Origin: Alcanivoracaceae bacterium
GTDB lineage: Bacteria > Pseudomonadota > Gammaproteobacteria > Pseudomonadales > Alcanivoracaceae
Reading direction: 5' to 3'
Length of the DNA stretch: 64,000 nt
Assembly: GCA_029210325.1 (NCBI GenBank)
Contig: JARGPU010000002.1
Location: forward strand, 186,001-250,000
The position numbers and the translations under genes are program-made. Below the pieces are notes generated by a model. The model was not told the DNA's origin. It did not search any database and saw nothing but the letters and a program-made list of their open reading frames with translations. Shown here in pieces: positions 27,175 through 37,753 of this stretch (the stretch's first letter is position 1; the number at the start of each line of letters is the position of its first letter).

Positions 27175-28192
27175 AGACGTGAAAGACGAAATGTCTGCCG
27201 AGCAGGAAGCGGCCAGCCAAGCCGTGACTGAGGAAACTGCCGAGAGCGGGGAAACTGCCCAGAGCGAGGAAGAAAAAGTCGCCGCCCATATCGATACGGT
27301 GCTGATTCGTCGTGTGCTGGAAGCGGCCATTCTGGCCGCCGATGGGCCGGTTGATCGGGACACCATGCTGTCGTTGTTCGATGAGGCGGAGCGCCCGGAC
27401 AAGGACAACCTGAACCTGATTCTGGCAGAGCTGGCGGAAAGCTATGCGGGCCATGGTATCGAGCTGAGAGAAGTGGCCTCCGGGTTCCGTTTCCAGGTGC
27501 GCAGTGAAATGGGTCCATGGGTCAGTCGCCTGTGGCAGGAAAAGGCGCCGCGCTATAGCCGTGCCATTCTCGAGACACTTGCCCTGATTGCCTATCGTCA
27601 GCCCATCACCCGTGGTGAGATCGAAGAAATTCGGGGCGTGGCGGTGAACACCCAGATTATCAAGACCCTGCTGGAGCGCAGCTGGGTGCGGGTGGTCGGT
27701 CATCGTGATGTGCCTGGTCGTCCGGCCATGTTTGCTTCCACTCGCCAGTTCCTTGATTACTTCGGTCTGAAGAGTCTGGAGGAGCTGCCGTCGTTGTCCG
27801 AGATTCGTGATCTGGACAAGATCAACGAAGAGCTGGAGCTTGAAGAAGCTGCTTTGGCCATGCCACGGGGCGAGCAGGACGAAGAGGCCGGTGACGAAAC
27901 TCGTCAGGTCACTATCATGGAAGCAATTGACAACAACGAGCCGGAAATTGATGAGTCCACCCTGATGAGTCTGGAGCAGGTGGATTCCGTGCTGTCCAGT
28001 TTTGAGTCGGAATTCCGTCGCAAGCCGGGGCAAGCCGAGGAACAGGAAGTTCAAACAGAGGTAGAAGCAGAAGCAGAGCCTGTTACAGATGAGCAGGAGT
28101 CTGATAGCGAATTATTCCCCGATGTCGATCAGAACGATGAAGACCTCTCGCAGGATGACGACGTGAACGGGATTGAAACAAAACATGAGTGA
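27167..28192 (+). CDS. scpB: Segregation and condensation protein B with long acidic tail
   Basis: A 341-residue ScpB. The tandem winged-helix core spans about residues 40-215 (VLEAAILAADGPV, ETLALIAYRQPITRGEIEEIRG, FASTRQFLDYFGL). It is flanked by a Glu-rich N-terminus and a ~125-residue C-terminal tail dominated by Glu/Asp, giving a protein much longer than the ~200-residue minimal family. ATG 27167 overlaps scpA, and rluB overlaps its stop, both by ATG-N2-TGA (8 bp). Confidence 0.93.
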   Translation: MTEDVKDEMSAEQEAASQAVTEETAESGETAQSEEEKVAAHIDTVLIRRVLEAAILAADGPVDRDTMLSLFDEAERPDKDNLNLILAELAESYAGHGIELREVASGFRFQVRSEMGPWVSRLWQEKAPRYSRAILETLALIAYRQPITRGEIEEIRGVAVNTQIIKTLLERSWVRVVGHRDVPGRPAMFASTRQFLDYFGLKSLEELPSLSEIRDLDKINEELELEEAALAMPRGEQDEEAGDETRQVTIMEAIDNNEPEIDESTLMSLEQVDSVLSSFESEFRRKPGQAEEQEVQTEVEAEAEPVTDEQESDSELFPDVDQNDEDLSQDDDVNGIETKHE

Positions 28193-29030
28193 AAAACTGC
28201 AGAAAGTATTGGCCCGGGCAGGTCTGGGTTCCCGCCGTGAGCTGGAAACCTGGATTGAGTCAGGCCGAGTATCCGTTAATGGCAAGATCGCCACCTTGGG
28301 CGATCGGGTCGAACCCGAGGATGTCATTCGCGTGGATGGTCATATCACCAAAACCAAAGCCCCGGAAGATATGGTGCGTCGAGTCATCGCCTACCACAAA
28401 CCAGTGGGTGAGGTGTGTTCACGCAATGATCCCGAGGGTCGGCCTACAGTATTCGACAATCTGCCACGCTTGACTGGTCAGCGCTGGGTGCAGGTAGGAC
28501 GTCTGGATATCAACACCTCCGGCCTGTTGCTGTTTACTACCGATGGTGAGCTGGCTCACCGGTTGATGCATCCTTCGAACGGTTTTGTCCGTGAGTACGC
28601 GGTTCGAGTGCGCGGTGAAGTTACCCGGGAGAAGCGCAAGGCGCTGCTTGATGGCGTGATGCTGGAAGATGGTATGTCGAAGTTTGACACCATCACCGAT
28701 GCCGGCGGTGCAGAGGAAGCGGCCAACCATTGGTACAAGGTGTCCCTGAAGGGCGGCAAGTACCGTGAAGTGCGGCGTCTGTTTGAATCGCAGGAGTTGG
28801 AAGTGGCGCGCTTGATACGGGTCAGCTTCGGGGAAATGAATCTGCCGCCGCAGCTTAAGGCTGGACGTTGGATGGATCTCACTCCCGACGAGATGAATCA
28901 GCTGGCCGGCAAAGTGGATCTTCGTGGCAAGCAGTATACCGGGCTATATGGTCGGGCCCGCCTGCGGGGTCAGAGGGCAGACAAGAAGCCGCCTTCCAAG
29001 GCACGTCGTAACCCCTACCGGCGTTCCTAG
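28185..29030 (+). CDS. rluB: 23S rRNA pseudouridine synthase RluB
   Basis: A 281-residue pseudouridine synthase with an N-terminal S4 RNA-binding domain (KLQKVLARAGLGSRRELE) and an RsuA-type catalytic domain with the active-site Asp in VGRLDINTSGLLLFT. RluB modifies U2605 of 23S rRNA in E. coli. The C-terminus is basic (RRNPYRRS). Assignment to RluB rather than RluE/RluF rests on the scpAB context and length. Confidence 0.92.
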   Translation: MSEKLQKVLARAGLGSRRELETWIESGRVSVNGKIATLGDRVEPEDVIRVDGHITKTKAPEDMVRRVIAYHKPVGEVCSRNDPEGRPTVFDNLPRLTGQRWVQVGRLDINTSGLLLFTTDGELAHRLMHPSNGFVREYAVRVRGEVTREKRKALLDGVMLEDGMSKFDTITDAGGAEEAANHWYKVSLKGGKYREVRRLFESQELEVARLIRVSFGEMNLPPQLKAGRWMDLTPDEMNQLAGKVDLRGKQYTGLYGRARLRGQRADKKPPSKARRNPYRRS

Positions 29031-29065
29031 GTACCGCCCCGGCGCTGCATCCATATTCGGAGACT

Positions 29066-29710
29066 ATGTTGCAACGAGTACGCGTCAAAGTTTGTGGCAT
29101 CACCCGCCTTGCTGATATGCAGTCAGCGGCCCGTTTGGGCGCGGATGCTATTGGCCTGGTGTTTTATCCACCAAGCCCGCGTTTCGTCGGCATTGAACAG
29201 GCTGCTCCTATCTGTGCAGCGACACCAGCTTTCGTGACTACCGTGGGACTGTTTGTGAACCCAACCTACGAGCAGGTTTGCGAAGTGCTGGAGCGAGTGC
29301 CACTGGATATTCTTCAGTTTCATGGTGAAGAGCCGGAAGTATTTTGCTGTCGTTTTGGCCGGCCTTATATGAAGGCTCTGCGTATGGCTGATGATCTGGA
29401 TGTGCTGGCTGCTGCCGAACAATACCCTGCAGCCTGCGGCTTGTTGCTCGATAGTCATGTTGCCGGTGTGCCAGGGGGGACCGGTAAAACCTTTGATTGG
29501 CGCCGCATTCCGACGCAAATCAGTCAACCGCTGATTCTTGCCGGCGGACTTGATGCTGCCAATGTTAGTGATGCCATTGGCACCGTCCGCCCCTGGGCGG
29601 TGGATGTCAGTGGTGGTGTAGAACAGCTCGATGCGGACGGCCGTCGCCATCCCGGCATCAAATCCGAGGCCGCTATGGCCGCTTTTATCGAAGGAGTTAA
29701 TCGTGTCTGA
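29066..29710 (+). CDS. trpF: Phosphoribosylanthranilate isomerase
   Basis: A 214-residue TIM-barrel enzyme of tryptophan biosynthesis. Motifs VKVCGITR (catalytic Cys), [20 protein letters not shown] and the C-terminal VDVSGGVE are diagnostic. ATG 29066 is only three bases from GGAG; the TTG two codons in cannot be excluded. trpB overlaps the stop by 8 bp, giving trpF-trpB-trpA. Confidence 0.95.
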   Translation: MLQRVRVKVCGITRLADMQSAARLGADAIGLVFYPPSPRFVGIEQAAPICAATPAFVTTVGLFVNPTYEQVCEVLERVPLDILQFHGEEPEVFCCRFGRPYMKALRMADDLDVLAAAEQYPAACGLLLDSHVAGVPGGTGKTFDWRRIPTQISQPLILAGGLDAANVSDAIGTVRPWAVDVSGGVEQLDADGRRHPGIKSEAAMAAFIEGVNRV

Positions 29711-30914
29711 GAAGATCGACTTTGCCGCCTTTCCAGATCCCCGCGGTCATTTCGGGCGTTACGGCGGTCGCTTCGTTTCTGAAACTCTGATGGCAGCACT
29801 GGAAGATCTTGAGGCGGTGTATAACCGGCTTAAGGACGACCCCCAGTTTCAGGCCGATTTTGATTACGACATGGCTCACTATGTGGGTCGTCCGTCGCCG
29901 CTATATTTTGCCGAGCGTCTGAGCAAACAGGTGGGCGGCGCACAAATCTGGCTGAAGCGCGAAGATCTTAATCACACCGGTGCCCACAAGGTAAATAACA
30001 CCATTGGCCAGGCGTTGCTGGCCAAGCATATTGGCAAGCGCCGGGTGATCGCAGAAACCGGCGCCGGCCAGCACGGCGTCGCCAGTGCCACCGTGGCTGC
30101 GCGACTTGGTCTGGAATGTCAGGTGTATATGGGCGCCGATGATGTTGAGCGACAGAAGCTGAACGTTTACCGGATGAAATTGTTGGGCGCGGAAGTAATC
30201 CCGGTGACTTCCGGATCGCGCACCCTGAAAGATGCACTGAACGAAGCGATGCGTGATTGGGTGACCAATGTTGATCACACTTTCTACATTATCGGTACCG
30301 TAGCCGGCCCGCATCCATATCCGATGCTGGTGCGCGATTTCCAGAGCATTATTGGCCGCGAGGCCAGAGAGCAGTGCCTGAAGATGAACGATCGGCTGCC
30401 CGATGCGTTGGTTGCCTGTGTCGGTGGTGGTTCCAATGCCATTGGTCTGTTTCACCCATTCCTGAATGATGAATCGGTGTCCATGTATGGTGTTGAAGCC
30501 GCCGGTGACGGTATTGAAACCGGTCGTCATTCAGCGCCATTGGCCGCAGGTCGCCCGGGTGTATTGCACGGTAATCGTACCTACCTGATGGAAAACGACG
30601 ACGGTCAGATTATTGATACGCACTCTATTTCTGCTGGTTTGGATTATCCGGGAGTGGGCCCTGAACACGCATGGCTCAAGGACCTTGGCCGGGTCAATTA
30701 TGTGGGCGCTACGGATGACGAGGCACTAGCCGCGTTTCGCACCCTGACACATGTTGAGGGCATCATGCCTGCTCTGGAGTCTGCCCATGCAGTGGCCTAT
30801 GCCATGAAGCTGGCCGCTACCATGTCGGAGGATCAGATTATTGTGGTGAACCTGTCTGGTCGTGGTGACAAGGACATTCTCACCGTCGCCGCTCTTGACG
30901 GTTTTACTTTCTGA
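29703..30914 (+). CDS. trpB: Tryptophan synthase beta subunit
   Basis: A 403-residue PLP enzyme. The lysine motif HTGAHKVNN, the GAGQHGVA loop and the Gly-rich phosphate cup VGGGSNAIG are present. The GTG start at 29703 follows AGGAG and lies within the end of trpF. It condenses indole with serine. There is no trp leader or attenuator in front of it, so regulation must be from upstream of trpF or further. Confidence 0.96.
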   Translation: MSEKIDFAAFPDPRGHFGRYGGRFVSETLMAALEDLEAVYNRLKDDPQFQADFDYDMAHYVGRPSPLYFAERLSKQVGGAQIWLKREDLNHTGAHKVNNTIGQALLAKHIGKRRVIAETGAGQHGVASATVAARLGLECQVYMGADDVERQKLNVYRMKLLGAEVIPVTSGSRTLKDALNEAMRDWVTNVDHTFYIIGTVAGPHPYPMLVRDFQSIIGREAREQCLKMNDRLPDALVACVGGGSNAIGLFHPFLNDESVSMYGVEAAGDGIETGRHSAPLAAGRPGVLHGNRTYLMENDDGQIIDTHSISAGLDYPGVGPEHAWLKDLGRVNYVGATDDEALAAFRTLTHVEGIMPALESAHAVAYAMKLAATMSEDQIIVVNLSGRGDKDILTVAALDGFTF

Positions 30915-30927
30915 GGTGGGTTTATCC

Positions 30928-31743
30928 ATGAACCGTATTGCCAAACGTTTTTCTGATCTGGCCGCCTCTGGCCGTAAAGCCCTGATTCCTTTTGTGACCG
31001 CCGGTGATCCGACGCCAGAGGTAACGCTGCCATTGCTGCAAGCCATGGTAGCGGCAGGCGCAGACATCATTGAGCTGGGTATGCCGTTCTCGGACCCGAT
31101 GGCGGACGGCCCGGTTATCCAGTTGGCCTGTGAAAGATCGCTGGCTGGAGGCACCTCGGTGCGTTCCTTGCTCGACACTGTGGCGAGCTTTCGCAAAACC
31201 GATAATGACACCCCGATTGTGCTGATGGGCTATCTCAACCCGGTTGAGGCGATGGGCTATGAAGTGTTTGCCCAACGCTGTGCCGAGGTGGGCGTTGATG
31301 GCGTGCTGATTGTTGATCTGCCGCCGGAAGAAGCTCTGGATGTGGCACCGACCTTCCGCGAGCATAATCTTGACCTGGTGTTTCTGGTTGCGCCGACCAC
31401 CACGGATGAGCGCATGGAGATAATCGGCAAGGCCGGAAGTGGCTATCTGTATTACGTGTCCCTGAAGGGTGTCACTGGTGCGGCGACCCTGGATCCGGTC
31501 GAGGTGAAAAGCCGGGTGGAAACAATTCGCAAACACACCAAATTGCCCATTGGTGTTGGCTTTGGTATCAAGGACGCTGAATCCGCCCGACTGGTGTCAC
31601 AGGTGGCTGATGGGGTTGTGGTGGGTAGCGCGCTGGTTCAGCAGATTGCCGACAATGCAGCCAATCCCGCAGTGATTCCAGAGAAGGTCGCCGCAGTGCT
31701 GCGGTCGATGCGTGAGGCAATGGATAACAGCAAGGCAGGTTGA
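30928..31743 (+). CDS. trpA: Tryptophan synthase alpha subunit
   Basis: A 271-residue TIM barrel that cleaves indole-3-glycerol phosphate. The motifs [29 protein letters not shown] (catalytic Glu) and [11 protein letters not shown] are typical. The ATG at 30928 is preceded by GAGGTG; in-frame codons upstream lie inside trpB and are excluded. accD follows 33 bp downstream. Confidence 0.96.
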   Translation: MNRIAKRFSDLAASGRKALIPFVTAGDPTPEVTLPLLQAMVAAGADIIELGMPFSDPMADGPVIQLACERSLAGGTSVRSLLDTVASFRKTDNDTPIVLMGYLNPVEAMGYEVFAQRCAEVGVDGVLIVDLPPEEALDVAPTFREHNLDLVFLVAPTTTDERMEIIGKAGSGYLYYVSLKGVTGAATLDPVEVKSRVETIRKHTKLPIGVGFGIKDAESARLVSQVADGVVVGSALVQQIADNAANPAVIPEKVAAVLRSMREAMDNSKAG

Positions 31744-31776
31744 ACCGGCCTTTGCAAATAAACGGAGCAGGGCAAC

Positions 31777-32655
31777 ATGAGTGGTGGTAACTGGCTGGAG
31801 AAAATTCTTCCTTCTGTGCGCAAGGGCGACGCGGATAACCGTCGTGCCAGTGTGCCAGAGGGGCTTTGGCGCAAGTGCCCGCGCTGCGACAGCGTGATTT
31901 ATCGGCCGGAGCTGGAGCGCAACCTGGATGTCTGCCCGAAGTGCGAACATCACCTGCGTATCAATGCCCGAACCCGTCTCAGTTTGTTTCTGGACGATGG
32001 GCCGCAAAGCGAAATTGGTGCGGACATCGAGCCGGTGGATCGGCTCAAGTTCAAGGATTCTAAAAAATACAAAGATCGTCTGATCGCTGCGCAAAAAGAC
32101 ACCGGCGAAAAAGATGCGCTTATCTGTCTGCGTGGCAAGGTCAATGGATTGCCAGTGGTGGCGGCGGCGTTCGAGTTCGGCTTTATGGGTGGCTCCATGG
32201 GCTCGGTGGTGGGCGAACGCTTTCTGCGCTCAGTGGATGTCTGTCTGGAAAACCATCTGCCATTCGTTTGCTTCGCTGCCAGTGGCGGGGCGCGCATGCA
32301 GGAGGCCCTGTTCTCATTGATGCAGATGGCGCGTACCAGTGCAGCGCTGCAACGAATGCGCGATGCGGGCCTGCCTTTTATTTCCGTGCTGACTGATCCG
32401 GTGTATGGCGGTGTGTCCGCTTCACTGGCCATGCTGGGTGATATAAACGTTGCCGAGCCCGGAGCCCTGATCGGTTTTGCCGGCCCCCGGGTGATTGAGC
32501 AGACTGTCCGGCAGAAGCTGCCGGAGGGCTTCCAGCGCAGTGAATTTCTGCTCGACCATGGTGCTATCGACATGATCGTCCACCGTCGCGATATGAAGGA
32601 CACCCTGCATCGTCTGTTGGCTAACCTGACCCATGCGCCGTTGCCCGCTGCCTGA
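31777..32655 (+). CDS. accD: Acetyl-CoA carboxylase carboxyltransferase beta subunit
   Basis: A 292-residue AccD, with an N-terminal zinc ribbon (Cys34, 37, 53, 56) and a crotonase-fold carboxyltransferase domain ([21 protein letters not shown]). It transfers CO2 from carboxybiotin to acetyl-CoA with AccA to make malonyl-CoA. The ATG follows CGGAG. The stop abuts the folC ATG directly. Confidence 0.96.
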   Translation: MSGGNWLEKILPSVRKGDADNRRASVPEGLWRKCPRCDSVIYRPELERNLDVCPKCEHHLRINARTRLSLFLDDGPQSEIGADIEPVDRLKFKDSKKYKDRLIAAQKDTGEKDALICLRGKVNGLPVVAAAFEFGFMGGSMGSVVGERFLRSVDVCLENHLPFVCFAASGGARMQEALFSLMQMARTSAALQRMRDAGLPFISVLTDPVYGGVSASLAMLGDINVAEPGALIGFAGPRVIEQTVRQKLPEGFQRSEFLLDHGAIDMIVHRRDMKDTLHRLLANLTHAPLPAA

Positions 32656-33879
32656 ATGAATCTGGATGACTGGCAAGCGCGCATAGAGCGCTTGCATCCG
32701 CAGGACATCGAACTCGGCCTGGGGCGTATCCGTGCCGTGGCCGAGCGCCTTGAGGTAATGGTTTTTACCTGCCCGGTGATCACCGTGGCAGGCACCAATG
32801 GCAAGGGCTCTACCGTTACCTTGATTGAGCGGCTGGCCCGCGCCGCCGGCCGCCGCACTGCACTTTATACTTCTCCTCATCTGTATCGTTTCAATGAGCG
32901 GGTGCGTCTTGACGGCGAGCCGGTCAGTGACGCCATGCTGTGTCAGGCCTTCGAGCGGGTGGAAAGCGCTCGTGGAGATGTCGCATTAACCTATTTTGAG
33001 TTCACTACGCTGGCTGCTCTATGTGTATTCCAGCAAGCCGCTGTCGATCTGGTTGTTCTTGAAGTTGGTCTGGGCGGGCGTCTGGATGCGGTCAATCTGA
33101 TTGATGCGGATATTGCGCTGATAACCTCCATCGGCCTGGATCATCAGGACTGGCTTGGTGATAACGTCGAACAGATTGGTCGGGAGAAGGCCGGCATACT
33201 GCGCGCTGGTCGCCCCCTGCTGTTTGCTGCCATGGATATGCCCGACAGCATCGCCGAGGCAGCGCAGCAGGGGGCAGCCCGGTTGATACGTGCTGGCGAG
33301 GTTTTCGGCGTCCGTGGCTCGGCCATTTATTGGCAGCAGTCCGGCAGTCATCAGCTTGAGGTTTCTGACCCCATGCCGCTGGGCCGGGATAATCTGGCGG
33401 CGGCGGTACAGGCATTGGCGCTGCTGGACATGTTGCCGGCTAATATCGCTGCGCTGGCGGCCAGCACTATCTTGCCGGGTCGTTGTCAGCATAAACGTAT
33501 TGATGGTTGTGACTGGTATTTTGATGTGGGCCACAATCGCGAGGCGCTGCAGCGTTTTCTCAGTTTACTGCCGGCTGCGGTGGGGCGTCGCAGGGCGCTC
33601 TGTGCCATGCTTGCGGATAAGCCGGCGGAGCAGGTGCTGACGGATTTTCTGGCCCACGTGGATGACTGGTATCTGGCTGGCCTTGGCGGAAGTCGCGGCC
33701 GGTCTGCTTCGGCACTGGCAGGGTTACTACCGGATAGCGCGCCCAGGCAGACCTTTGCCAATGTCGCGGAGGCGGTGGCGGCGGTCCGGGAACAGCAAAG
33801 TGAGGAGGATCAGGTGCTGGTGTTCGGTTCTTTTTACACCGTTGCTGAAGCGGCGGCGGCCCTGGCTGTGGAGCTGTGA
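32656..33879 (+). CDS. folC: Bifunctional dihydrofolate synthase / folylpolyglutamate synthase
   Basis: A 407-residue Mur-ligase family enzyme that adds glutamate to dihydropteroate and folates. It shows the P-loop TVAGTNGKGSTVTLIE, TSPHLYRFNERVR, the VLEVGLGGRLDAVN motif and DVGHNREAL in the C-terminal domain. It begins at the base after the accD stop. Order accD-folC-dedD-cvpA-purF is the standard gammaproteobacterial arrangement. Confidence 0.95.
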   Translation: MNLDDWQARIERLHPQDIELGLGRIRAVAERLEVMVFTCPVITVAGTNGKGSTVTLIERLARAAGRRTALYTSPHLYRFNERVRLDGEPVSDAMLCQAFERVESARGDVALTYFEFTTLAALCVFQQAAVDLVVLEVGLGGRLDAVNLIDADIALITSIGLDHQDWLGDNVEQIGREKAGILRAGRPLLFAAMDMPDSIAEAAQQGAARLIRAGEVFGVRGSAIYWQQSGSHQLEVSDPMPLGRDNLAAAVQALALLDMLPANIAALAASTILPGRCQHKRIDGCDWYFDVGHNREALQRFLSLLPAAVGRRRALCAMLADKPAEQVLTDFLAHVDDWYLAGLGGSRGRSASALAGLLPDSAPRQTFANVAEAVAAVREQQSEEDQVLVFGSFYTVAEAAAALAVEL

Positions 33880-34400
33880 TGAAGTTTTCGGTACGCCACC
33901 CTCTGGTGGCGATCCTGCTGATTGTGCTGATCTCGGCGATTGTCGCGCCATTGCTGCTGCGCCAGGAAAGCGTGGTGATGCGGCCGCTGGATATGCAGCT
34001 GCCGGCGGTGCCTGAGCTACCCAAGCCAGATGCGCTGCCGCCGGTATCGGATAGCGAGATAGAGCTAGCGGAGCAGGCTATTAATGATGCCCGTGAGCAA
34101 TTGCGCATTGGCTCAGCACAGCCCTCGGAGAATGACGCCTTGCCGGTGCCGGCAGCGTGGGCTGTGCAGGTGGCAGTGCTGGAAACGGCGCCACAGGCGC
34201 AGGCTGAGAAACAGCGTCTGCTGGATAGTGGCTACCGGGGCTATCTGCGCATGTTGCCGGACAATCAGGGCTGGCAGCTGTTCGCCGGGCCGGAGCTGGA
34301 GCGTGCCGCGGCGGAGGCCACACTGGAGCGCCTGAAGATTGACCCACAGTGGGCCATTGAGGGAGATATTGAGACCCCTATCGTGCCTTTCAGCCCCTGA
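33879..34400 (+). CDS. SPOR-domain membrane protein (DedD-like)
   Basis: A 173-residue protein with a short cytoplasmic start, one membrane helix (about 9-27), a Pro-rich linker and a C-terminal SPOR domain (about 88-165, AWAVQVAVLETAPQA). SPOR domains bind denuded septal glycan, and DedD contributes to septation. The ATG at 33879 shares its A with the folC stop (TGATG) and follows GGAG. Position between folC and cvpA is that of dedD in E. coli. Confidence 0.87.
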   Translation: MKFSVRHPLVAILLIVLISAIVAPLLLRQESVVMRPLDMQLPAVPELPKPDALPPVSDSEIELAEQAINDAREQLRIGSAQPSENDALPVPAAWAVQVAVLETAPQAQAEKQRLLDSGYRGYLRMLPDNQGWQLFAGPELERAAAEATLERLKIDPQWAIEGDIETPIVPFSP

Positions 34401-34453
34401 CCGTCGCCGTCTGTTTCTGCTACCATGCGCCCTTCTTCGCTGCCGTCCCGACA

Positions 34454-34948
34454 ATGAATGTAGCAGACGCTGTAATCCTGCTGGTGATTGCCGTTTCGGC
34501 GCTGCTCAGTCTGCGCCGGGGCTTTACTCGTGAGGCATTTTCCCTGCTTACCTGGGTGGCAGCCTTTATTGTTGCCCGTCTGTTCGGACCGTCGCTAGAG
34601 TTGATGCTGGAGGGAGCCATCGAAACTCCCAGTGCCCGTATGGCGACAGCGTTTGGCGTGCTGTTTGCCGCGACACTGGTGGTTGGGGCGCTGATTAATC
34701 ATCTGCTTGGCGAGCTGATCAGGGTGACTGGCCTATCGACCACGGACCGTTTGTTCGGCATGGTGTTTGGTGCCGTGCGTGGCGTGCTGTTGGTGGTTGT
34801 GCTGGTGGCCATCGGGGGTCATTTGTTTTCGGGCGACAGCTGGTGGCGCGAGTCGCTTCTGGTGCCGCATTTTGCTTTGCTGGAAGACTGGACGCGGACA
34901 GTTGCAGCAGAACTGGTCAAGTTCATCATCCAAATTGGATCAGCCTAG
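34454..34948 (+). CDS. cvpA: CvpA family membrane protein
   Basis: A 164-residue inner-membrane protein with four helices and the family start NVADAVILLVIAVSALLSLRRGFTRE-like pattern. CvpA is required for colicin V production in E. coli and has an envelope or purine-linked role that is not well defined. The usual partner purF follows by 12 bp. Confidence 0.92.
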   Translation: MNVADAVILLVIAVSALLSLRRGFTREAFSLLTWVAAFIVARLFGPSLELMLEGAIETPSARMATAFGVLFAATLVVGALINHLLGELIRVTGLSTTDRLFGMVFGAVRGVLLVVVLVAIGGHLFSGDSWWRESLLVPHFALLEDWTRTVAAELVKFIIQIGSA

Positions 34949-34960
34949 GGGACAGCTCAC

Positions 34961-36484
34961 ATGTGCGGAATAGTCGGTATCGTTGGTCGCTCATTCGTCA
35001 ATCAGGCGATTTATGATGCTCTCACCGTGTTGCAGCATCGCGGTCAGGATGCTGCTGGCATTGTTACCTGTGAGGGTGACCGGCTTTTCCTGCGCAAGGA
35101 TAACGGCATGGTTCGGGATGTGTTCCAGAGCCGTCATATGCGCCGTTTGGTGGGCAATATGGGCATCGGGCATGTGCGCTATCCCACCGCGGGCACAGCC
35201 AGCTCCGCCGAGGCTCAGCCGTTTTATGTCAACTCTCCTTACGGGATTACCCTGGCGCATAACGGGAACCTGACAAATACCACTGCGCTAGCGGAGGACA
35301 TTTACAGAGCGGATCTTCGTCATATCAATACCTCGTCAGATTCTGAGGTGCTGCTCAATGTGTTTGCCCATGAGTTACAGCAGATGGGCAAACTGATTCC
35401 TCAAGCTGATGATATTTTTACTGCTGTAGCGCGTGTGCATAAGCGTATCGAGGGCGCCTACGCGGTGATCGCCATGATCACAGGGTACGGCGTCCTCGCG
35501 TTTCGTGACCCGCATGGTATTCGTCCGGTTTGTTATGGCCGCCGGGATACGGATCAGGGCCCCGAATACATGATTGCTTCGGAAAGTGTTGCGCTTTCTG
35601 GTTTGGGTTTTCACCTGGTGCGTGACCTGGCGCCGGGTGAGGCCATATATATCAGCGCCGAGGGAGAGGTATATACCCGTCAGTGCGCGGAGAATGCGCA
35701 GCTGAGCCCGTGCATTTTTGAGCAGGTTTATCTGGCCCGTCCGGATTCGATTATTGACGGCATATCCGTATACAAGGCGCGCTTGCGCATGGGCGAGAAG
35801 CTGGCTGAGAAAATCCAGCGTGAGTGGCCTGATCATGATATCGATGTGGTAATACCGATTCCGGACACCAGCCGCACTGCGGCCTTACAGATGGCTAATA
35901 TGCTGGATGTGAAGTACCGCGAGGGCTTTATCAAGAATCGCTATATTGGCCGCACCTTCATCATGCCCGGGCAGCAGCAGCGGAAAAAGTCTGTGCGCCA
36001 GAAGCTCAATGCGATTGAGCTGGAGTTCTCCGGCAAGAATGTACTGCTGGTTGATGACTCCATTGTACGTGGTACCACCTGCAACGAAATTATCCAGATG
36101 GCCCGAGAGGCCGGCGCCAACAAGGTGTATTTCGCCTCCGCTGCACCTGCGGTGATCTATCCGAATGTCTACGGCATCGATATGCCAGCGGCGCAGGAGC
36201 TGATTGCCTATGGCCGCACCAACGAGGAAATCTGCACGCTGATCGGCGCAGACAAGCTGGTGTATCAGGATCTGGAGGATCTGGTCGCCGCCTGTCGCGA
36301 AGGGAATCCGGATGTCGTCGAATTTGACTGTTCCGTATTTGATGGCCGCTACATTGCTGGCAAGATTGACCGGGACTATCTGGACTCGCTGGAGAAGCAG
36401 CGTAATGATGCGGTGAAAAAGCCGAAAAATCTGGCCGCTGCATTAGCCAGTAATGAAGCGGTCGATCTGCATAATTCCAATTGA
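34961..36484 (+). CDS. purF: Amidophosphoribosyltransferase PurF
   Basis: A 507-residue enzyme catalysing the first step of purine biosynthesis. Cys2 of MCGIVGIVG is the glutaminase nucleophile after Met removal. The PRPP-binding motif [13 protein letters not shown] and the HNGNLTN glutaminase loop are present. The C-terminus ends with a short extension typical of proteobacterial PurF. cvpA-purF-metZ form a run with gaps of 12-14 bp. Confidence 0.97.
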   Translation: MCGIVGIVGRSFVNQAIYDALTVLQHRGQDAAGIVTCEGDRLFLRKDNGMVRDVFQSRHMRRLVGNMGIGHVRYPTAGTASSAEAQPFYVNSPYGITLAHNGNLTNTTALAEDIYRADLRHINTSSDSEVLLNVFAHELQQMGKLIPQADDIFTAVARVHKRIEGAYAVIAMITGYGVLAFRDPHGIRPVCYGRRDTDQGPEYMIASESVALSGLGFHLVRDLAPGEAIYISAEGEVYTRQCAENAQLSPCIFEQVYLARPDSIIDGISVYKARLRMGEKLAEKIQREWPDHDIDVVIPIPDTSRTAALQMANMLDVKYREGFIKNRYIGRTFIMPGQQQRKKSVRQKLNAIELEFSGKNVLLVDDSIVRGTTCNEIIQMAREAGANKVYFASAAPAVIYPNVYGIDMPAAQELIAYGRTNEEICTLIGADKLVYQDLEDLVAACREGNPDVVEFDCSVFDGRYIAGKIDRDYLDSLEKQRNDAVKKPKNLAAALASNEAVDLHNSN

Positions 36485-36498
36485 AACAGGATGAGTGA

Positions 36499-37716
36499 AT
36501 GAGCAAGCGGCGTCTGCCTGAGAATCTTTCCGTCGAAACACTGGCGATTCGCGCCGCCGAGTTGCGCACCGATGAGATGTCTCACTCGGAAGCACTCTTT
36601 CTGACATCCAGCTTTGTCTATGAAAGTGCGGCTCAGGCCGCGGCCCGGTTTGCCGGCACCGAGCCTGGTAACATCTATTCGCGCTTCACCAATCCTACCG
36701 TGCGTTCCTTCGAGGAGCGCTTGGCTGCCCTTGAGGGTGGCGAGCAATGCGTGGCTTTTGCCTCTGGCATGGCGGCGATTACCGCTGTTTTCATGGCCAG
36801 TCTGAAGCCCGGCGATCATATCCTTAGTTCTCGTAGCCTGTTTGGCACCACTCATGTGCTATACGAGAAGTACCTGCGCAAGTTCGGCATTGAAGTGACA
36901 CTGGTCGATATTGATGATCTCGATCAGTGGCGTGCGGCCATGCGCCCGGAAACCCGCTTTCTGTTTGTCGAAACGCCATCCAACCCGCTAGCAGAAGTGG
37001 CAGACATCCCGGCGTTGGCCGCTATCGCCCATGAAGGCAATGCCAAGCTGATCGTCGATAACTGTTTCTGCACTCCCGCCCTGCAGCGGCCGCTGCAGTT
37101 GGGTGCAGATATCGTTATTCACAGTGCCACCAAGTACCTGGATGGCCAGGGTCGTTGTTTGGGCGGGGCAGTGGTTGGCCGGGCACAGGATATGGCTGAT
37201 GTGTACGGCTATCTGCGCACTGCGGGCGCCACCCTCAGCGCTTTTAATGCCTGGGTGTTCCTGAAGGGGTTGGAAACGCTGTCCCTGCGCATGCATGCAC
37301 ACTCCAGCAATGCTCTGGCGCTGGCCGCCTGGCTGCAGCAGCAGACTGGGATAAAGCGCGTTCATTACGCTGGCTTGACGGATAATCCGTATCATTCTCT
37401 GGCCGCACGGCAGCAAAGTGGCTTTGGTGGCGTGCTATCGTTTGAGGTGGTCGACAGTGAAGGTGCCGAAGACCGTCAGGCAGCGTGGCGTTTTATAGAC
37501 GCGACTCGCCTGGTCTCGATTACCGCCAATCTGGGGGATGTGAAGACCACCATTACCCATCCCGGCAGCACCACCCACGGGCGTATGGCAGACGAGGAGA
37601 AGCGTCGTGCCGGCATCAGTGAGAACCTGGTCCGACTGGCTGTTGGCTTGGAAGGTATTGAAGATTTAAAGGCAGACATGCGCAGGGGGCTAGCAGCACT
37701 CGGCTTCTCAGAGTAA
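36499..37716 (+). CDS. metZ: O-succinylhomoserine sulfhydrylase MetZ
   Basis: A 405-residue Cys/Met-metabolism PLP enzyme that makes homocysteine directly from O-succinylhomoserine and sulfide. The PLP lysine lies in HSATKYLDGQGR, with the YSRFTNPTVRSFEERLAALEG-type start of the large domain (shown here only in part). The purF-metZ order is that of Pseudomonas, supporting MetZ over cystathionine gamma-synthase. Confidence 0.93.
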   Translation: MSKRRLPENLSVETLAIRAAELRTDEMSHSEALFLTSSFVYESAAQAAARFAGTEPGNIYSRFTNPTVRSFEERLAALEGGEQCVAFASGMAAITAVFMASLKPGDHILSSRSLFGTTHVLYEKYLRKFGIEVTLVDIDDLDQWRAAMRPETRFLFVETPSNPLAEVADIPALAAIAHEGNAKLIVDNCFCTPALQRPLQLGADIVIHSATKYLDGQGRCLGGAVVGRAQDMADVYGYLRTAGATLSAFNAWVFLKGLETLSLRMHAHSSNALALAAWLQQQTGIKRVHYAGLTDNPYHSLAARQQSGFGGVLSFEVVDSEGAEDRQAAWRFIDATRLVSITANLGDVKTTITHPGSTTHGRMADEEKRRAGISENLVRLAVGLEGIEDLKADMRRGLAALGFSE

Positions 37717-37753
37717 ATCGTAGAATCAAGGCGCCAGCTTTCGGAGAATAATA

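Noticed and set aside
27050..28054. Minus-strand open frame of 334 codons opposite scpB
   Set aside because: Antisense shadow: scpB core motifs and 8-bp overlaps with its neighbours fix the plus strand.
31950..32858. Minus-strand open frame of 302 codons opposite accD/folC
   Set aside because: Runs across two well-identified genes; Arg/Ser-rich composition is typical of antisense frames.
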